DNA of 9,964 bases. Source: an uncultured Actinomycetes bacterium (GTDB taxonomy: Bacteria; Actinomycetota; Actinomycetes; S36-B12). A model generated the notes under the pieces. It did not search any database, was not told the DNA's origin, and worked only from the letters and a program-made list of their open reading frames with translations. The stretch spans positions 1 to 9,964 of the forward strand of contig CALFIA010000169.1 of the NCBI GenBank assembly GCA_937876275.1, read 5' to 3'. This document shows, in pieces, positions 6,794 through 9,964 of this stretch. Both the position numbers and the translations under genes were made by a program. Positions within the stretch are counted from its first letter, which is position 1. Each line of letters begins with the position of its first letter.

Positions 6794-7828
6794 ATGGCTG
6801 ATGTCGAGTTCTCCGTCCACGGCGGTATCGGGCGCATCACGCTGAACCGGCCGAAGGCGCGTAACGCCCTCAACACCGGAATGGTGCTTGCCATCAAGCG
6901 TCAGCTCGATGAGTGGGATCTCGATCCTCAGGTGAGAGCTGTCGTCGTCGTGGGAGCAGGTGAGCACGGCCTCTGTGCCGGTGGTGACGTGCGCGACATG
7001 CAAGCCAGCGCCATTCGAGGCGATGCTGACGTAGCCGAGTTCTTCCGCGCTGAGTATCAAATGAACGCACGGATTCATCAATTCGCGAAGCCCTACATCT
7101 CGATCATGGATGGCTTGGCGATGGGTGGCGGCATAGGAGTCTCAGCGCATGGCAGCGTGCGCATCGTCACCGAGCGTTCGTTGCTGGCAATGCCCGAGGT
7201 GACCATCGGCATCTGCACCGATATCGGCGCCACCTATTTGCTCTCTCGGGCACCGGGCCAGGTCGGTACCTATCTCGCTCTCACGGGCAGCACCTTCGGG
7301 CCTGGCGATGCGATCTACTGCGGTTTCGCCGACCACTTCATGCCGGTCGCTGACCTTGCATCCTTCCTGCATCGAATCGAGACCGAGAGCATTGCTTCTC
7401 TTCTCGACGAACTCACTGTCGAAGCCCCGGCGGCGCCGTTGGCAACCGCCCGATCGTGGATCGACGAGTGCTTTGCCTTCGACACCGTGGCGGAGATCCT
7501 GGCGGCGCTTGATGCAAGTTCGGTCACCGAAGCGAACGCGACTGCTGATCTGATCCGCACCAAGTCTCCTTCGGCGGTTGCGGTAACGCTCGAGGCCGTT
7601 CGCCGAGCCGCCCACCTGGATTCGGTCGAGGCAGCGCTCGAGGCAGAGTTCGCCGTCTCCTGCTATCTGATGTACGACCATGATGCGATCGAGGGCATTC
7701 GTGCGCTCATCGTCGACAAGGACAAGAACCCGCAGTGGCAGCCAGCAACCAACGCCGACGTCACGCGCGAGTACATCGAGGCGGCGTTTGCGCCGTCGAA
7801 GTACGGCAGCCTGGGACTGCTCGACTAG
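6794..7828 (+). CDS. 3-hydroxyisobutyryl-CoA hydrolase-like protein (crotonase superfamily)
   Basis: Crotonase-fold protein of 344 residues, longer than ordinary enoyl-CoA hydratases (about 260) and matching the HIBCH branch, which hydrolyses 3-hydroxyisobutyryl-CoA in valine breakdown. Seen: CAGGDVR (61-67) and AMGGGIGVS (109-117) form the oxyanion hole. E135 (MPE) and D143 are eight residues apart, as are Glu169 and Asp177 of the human hydrolase, and KDKNPQW (309-315) is the C-terminal HIBCH signature. The segment GICTDIGATYLLSR differs from the more usual G-[LF]-x-PDVGG, so the acyl group may differ. It starts 2 bases after the flavoprotein stop, and is the last gene of the operon before a strong terminator. 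It could act as a thioesterase or hydratase on a different branched or cyclic CoA ester made by the two upstream enzymes. Confidence 0.85.
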   Translation: MADVEFSVHGGIGRITLNRPKARNALNTGMVLAIKRQLDEWDLDPQVRAVVVVGAGEHGLCAGGDVRDMQASAIRGDADVAEFFRAEYQMNARIHQFAKPYISIMDGLAMGGGIGVSAHGSVRIVTERSLLAMPEVTIGICTDIGATYLLSRAPGQVGTYLALTGSTFGPGDAIYCGFADHFMPVADLASFLHRIETESIASLLDELTVEAPAAPLATARSWIDECFAFDTVAEILAALDASSVTEANATADLIRTKSPSAVAVTLEAVRRAAHLDSVEAALEAEFAVSCYLMYDHDAIEGIRALIVDKDKNPQWQPATNADVTREYIEAAFAPSKYGSLGLLD

Positions 7829-7839
7829 AGGCTGCATGC

Positions 7840-7870
7840 GAAAGGCCCGGCTCTGCGAGCCGGGCCTTTC
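7840..7870. terminator. Bidirectional terminator between convergent operons
   Basis: GAAAGGCCCGGCTC and GAGCCGGGCCTTTC are perfect 14-base arms around TGC. The A/T ends give a U-rich 3' side when read from either strand. It lies 11 bases after the hydrolase stop and 18 bases from the end of the convergent dehydrogenase gene. Confidence 0.9.
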
Positions 7871-7888
7871 CTGCGTTCGTGGGAGCGA

Positions 7889-8737
7889 CTACTTCGAGTA
7901 GTCGTAGAAGCCGCGACCTGACTTGCGGCCGAGCAGGCCAGCTTCGACGTGGCGCTTGAGCAGGGCCGGCGGGGAGAACGAGTAGTCGAGGTGCTCGGCG
8001 TACAGGCTCTCGGCCACGAGCAGCAAGGTGTCGAGGCCGATCATGTCGGCGAGGGTCAGCGGACCCATCGGCATTCCGCAGCCGTAGACCATGCCGGTGT
8101 CGATGTCTTCCTTGCTCGCTACGCCGTTCTCGAGCGATCGGATCGCGGAGAGCACGTAGGGCACGAAGATCGCGTTGACCAGGAAACCGGAGCGGTCAGC
8201 GGCATTGATGACGATCTTGCCGAGCTTGGTCTCACCGAACTCAGCCGCCTTCTTGGCGTTCTCCGGGTCGGTGACGAGGCAGGCGATGATCTCGACGAGC
8301 TTCATGACGGGCACCGGGTTGAAGAAGTGCATGCCGAGCACCCGCTCGGGGTGCTTGCTGGCTGCGGCGATCTGGGCCACCGGAATCGAAGAAGTGTTCG
8401 TGGCGATGATGGTCGAGGGGGAGACGATGCCGTCGAGCTGGGCCATGAGAGCGGCCTTGTCCTCGATGGTCTCGCGGATAGCCTCGATGACGATCTCGCG
8501 ATCGGCAAGAGCCGAGAGATCGGTCGTGAAGGTGATGCGGCCCATGATTGCGTCGACCGATTCGCTGAGCTTGCCGGCGGCCTCGGCCTTGGTCAGCGAC
8601 GCGGTCATGCGCTCCTTCGCGGTGTCGAGAGCGGGGGCAATGGCGTCGACCACGATGACATCGCAGCCGCCCTTTGCGCCGACCTCGGCAATACCGGAGC
8701 CCATGAGGCCGCAGCCGACTACACCAAGCTTGTTCAT
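7889..8737 (-). CDS. hbd: 3-hydroxybutyryl-CoA dehydrogenase
   Basis: NAD(P)-dependent oxidation of (S)-3-hydroxybutyryl-CoA to acetoacetyl-CoA, or the reverse in synthesis. 282 residues, the standard length for the stand-alone bacterial Hbd/FadB2/PaaH type. The Rossmann motif GCGLMGSGIA is at 8-17 with D31 after the second strand. NTSS (114-117, S116 catalytic), GMHFFNP with H137, E149 and N188 make up the usual active site. The C-terminal domain has GPLTLADMIGLDT and ends GRKSGRGFYDYSK. The start is the ATG preceded by GAGGAA four bases upstream; extending in frame to 8800 would run into marR. It lies 40 bases downstream of marR in the icmF-marR-hbd operon. PaaH-like activity on another 3-hydroxyacyl-CoA is possible. 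Confidence 0.93.
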   Translation of the reverse strand: MNKLGVVGCGLMGSGIAEVGAKGGCDVIVVDAIAPALDTAKERMTASLTKAEAAGKLSESVDAIMGRITFTTDLSALADREIVIEAIRETIEDKAALMAQLDGIVSPSTIIATNTSSIPVAQIAAASKHPERVLGMHFFNPVPVMKLVEIIACLVTDPENAKKAAEFGETKLGKIVINAADRSGFLVNAIFVPYVLSAIRSLENGVASKEDIDTGMVYGCGMPMGPLTLADMIGLDTLLLVAESLYAEHLDYSFSPPALLKRHVEAGLLGRKSGRGFYDYSK

Positions 8738-8777
8738 TGATTTCCTCGTTCTGATTCGCGGGTTGTTGGAGCAGGGT

Positions 8778-9284
8778 CTAGAAGTCGCCGGCGTTCGCAC
8801 GCAGGCTGCGCAGCACGCCGCGCAGCTGGTCGACCTGGTTGTCGGTCACGCCGAGGTTCTCGAACACCTGGGCATTGAGCGCCGTGGTGGCAGCTGCCGC
8901 CTGAGTGCGGCCGAGCTCGGTGATCGAGGCAAGGATTGCGCGGCGATCGGTGGGATGCGGCACGCGCTCAACGTACGCCTGGCTCTCGAGACGATCGACG
9001 GCGCTGGTGACGCTCGTGGGATGCACCTGAAGCAGTGCTCCCATCTTGGTCATAGGAAGTGCACCGCTGCGCGAGAAGCTGAGCAGCATCAGGATCTCGT
9101 AGCGAGCGAAGGTGAGGTTCAGCGGGCGCAGCACCGAATCGATGCGCTGCATCAGGATCTGCTGCGCGCGCACGAGTGAGGTCACGGCGGCCATGCCGTC
9201 GGCAGCGGCTTCCCATCCGTGGTCGACCCACTGGCGACGGGCTTCCTCGATGGGGTCCGTGCTGAGCATCTTTCCGAGCGTCAT
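8778..9284 (-). CDS. MarR family transcriptional regulator
   Basis: 168-residue winged-helix regulator of the MarR type, acting as a dimer that usually leaves DNA on binding a small ligand. An N-terminal dimerisation helix (about 20-58) precedes FARYEILMLLSFSRSG, the recognition helix (HPTSVTSAVDRLESQAYVER, 88-107) and the wing with DRR (113-115). C-terminal helices complete the dimer interface. It starts 12 bases after icmF, with GGGAG touching the icmF stop, and is followed by hbd, so it is in one transcript with the enzymes it probably controls. Its recognition site is unknown. The TTACTTGAG...CTCAAGTAA palindromes at 3406 and 4339 have a size and symmetry compatible with a MarR dimer, but a TetR protein outside the window is equally possible. 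Confidence 0.92.
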   Translation of the reverse strand: MTLGKMLSTDPIEEARRQWVDHGWEAAADGMAAVTSLVRAQQILMQRIDSVLRPLNLTFARYEILMLLSFSRSGALPMTKMGALLQVHPTSVTSAVDRLESQAYVERVPHPTDRRAILASITELGRTQAAAATTALNAQVFENLGVTDNQVDQLRGVLRSLRANAGDF

Positions 9285-9296
9285 CTCGTGATCTCC

Positions 9297-9931
9297 CTAG
9301 ACGTTCCGACGGTACTGGCCACCGACCTCGAAGAATGCCGAGGTGATCTGCCCGAGCGAACATACCCGCACTGCATCCATGAGAGCAGCAAAAGTGTTGC
9401 CACCGCTGGCGGCCGCAGTCTTCAGGTGCGCGAGAGCGGCTTCGGACTCACCCTGATGGGCAGCCTGGAAGGCGCGCACTCGTGCAACCTGTGATTCCTT
9501 CTCCTCCTCGCTGGCACGAGCCAACTCCAGCTCGCCCATCTCGGCGGGATTCGGATTGAGGAAGGTGTTCACGCCGATGATCGGAAGTGAGCCGTCATGC
9601 TTCTTGTGCTCGTAGAGCATCGATTCGTCCTGAATTCGACCGCGCTGATAGCCGGTCTCCATGGCACCAAGCACGCCACCACGATCAGCGATGCGATCGA
9701 ATTCGAGAAGCACGGCCTCTTCGACGAGGTCGGTGAGTTCATCGACGATGTACGAGCCCTGCAGCGGGTTCTCGTTCTTGGTCAGGCCCCACTCCTGGTC
9801 GATGATCATCTGGATCGCGAGTGCGCGACGAACCGACTGCGCACTCGGGGTCGTGATGGCCTCGTCATAGGCGTTGGTGTGCAGCGAGTTGCAGTTGTCG
9901 TTGATCGCGCACAAGGCCTGAAGCGTGGTGC
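9297..9931 (-). CDS. icmF: Isobutyryl-CoA mutase fused type (IcmF), 3' part
   Basis: C-terminal 210 codons of a B12-dependent acyl-CoA mutase. Reading starts at the adapter junction (TTLQALCAINDNCNSLHTNA). DNCNSLHTNAYDEA, KNENPLQGSYI, GGVLGAMETGYQRGRIQDES, GVNTFLNPNP and the terminal GGQYRRNV fit the IcmF branch, where methylmalonyl-CoA mutase instead has a GGTQSLHTN-type segment. IcmF proteins join a B12 domain, a MeaI-like GTPase chaperone and the mutase barrel; only the end of the barrel is visible, so the fusion itself is inferred. It interconverts isobutyryl-CoA and n-butyryl-CoA. The in-frame TTG at 9914 is not a start. It is first among the visible genes of the minus-strand operon with marR 12 bases downstream; its promoter lies outside the window. 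Confidence 0.88.
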
Positions 9932-9964
9932 AGATCGGAAGAGCACACGTCTGAACTCCAGTCA
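9932..9964 (+). other. Illumina TruSeq read-1 read-through adapter (artefact)
   Basis: The 33 bases begin AGATCGGAAGAGCACACGTC and continue to CCAGTCA, the standard TruSeq indexed adapter up to just before its i7 index. They interrupt icmF in mid-gene. Not genomic. Confidence 0.98.

Noticed and set aside
7949..8740. Plus-strand open frame of 263 codons opposite hbd
   Set aside because: His/Gly/Asp/Val-rich shadow of a conserved dehydrogenase, with no family features.
9297..9931. Mutase fragment as ordinary methylmalonyl-CoA mutase
   Set aside because: DNCNSLHTNAYDEA and the GGQYRRNV terminus fit the IcmF branch better than the GGTQSLHTN type of methylmalonyl-CoA mutase.
50..9931. Mobile element, phage, defence system, CRISPR array or tRNA
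   Set aside because: No transposase, integrase, terminal repeats, direct-repeat array or tRNA-like cloverleaf seen. The gaps between genes are all under 150 bases.
50..9931. Possible chimera joining two genomes inside the contig
   Set aside because: No internal adapter remnant or broken gene was found and coding style looks even throughout; read mapping would be needed to exclude it fully.

Overview
The window is one high-GC bacterial contig whose content fits an actinobacterium. The evidence for that is the tight ftsH-folE-folP-folB-folK order familiar from actinobacteria, the fused-type isobutyryl-CoA mutase, and TAnnnT-type -10 boxes. I cannot name a genus. Both ends are not genomic: bases 1-49 are an Illumina TruSeq P5/i5 adapter with index AGGCGAAG, and bases 9932-9964 are the TruSeq read-through adapter. 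Biological sequence therefore runs only from 50 to 9931, and the first and last genes are cut by library or assembly boundaries, not by evolution.

Layout. (1) 50-3365, + strand: the 3' part of ftsH (membrane AAA protease), then folE, folP, folB and folK. They are coupled by 1-4 base overlaps or a 2-base gap, and encode four folate-pathway enzymes from GTP to the pterin pyrophosphate and dihydropteroate. (2) 3366-4292: a promoter, a 27-bp perfect palindrome, a single SDR oxidoreductase gene and a rho-independent terminator. (3) 4339-7828, + strand: a second copy of the same palindromic site, then a three-gene operon of an SDR, a KstD-like FAD dehydrogenase and a 3-hydroxyisobutyryl-CoA-hydrolase-like protein. 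(4) 7840-7870: a strong bidirectional terminator. (5) 9931-7889, - strand: a convergent operon of icmF (3' part), a MarR regulator and a 3-hydroxybutyryl-CoA dehydrogenase.

How the genes may work together. Regions 2 and 3 share an operator, TTACTWGAG-N5-CTCAAGTAA, so the lone SDR and the SDR-flavoprotein-hydrolase operon are probably one regulon. Their enzyme classes (alcohol oxidation, dehydrogenation next to a ketone, CoA-thioester hydrolysis) suggest catabolism of an alicyclic or steroid-like compound, or of a branched acid; the substrate is not known. The convergent operon handles isobutyryl-CoA/butyryl-CoA and 3-hydroxybutyryl-CoA, which connects in theme with the hydrolase (valine/isobutyrate chemistry). 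The MarR protein is the only regulator in the window and a candidate, unproven, for the shared operator.

The window is densely coded. The longest non-coding stretch is the 145 bases at 4242-4386; no gene-free stretch exceeds 300 bases. I saw no tRNA, rRNA, insertion sequence, CRISPR array, phage or defence gene.
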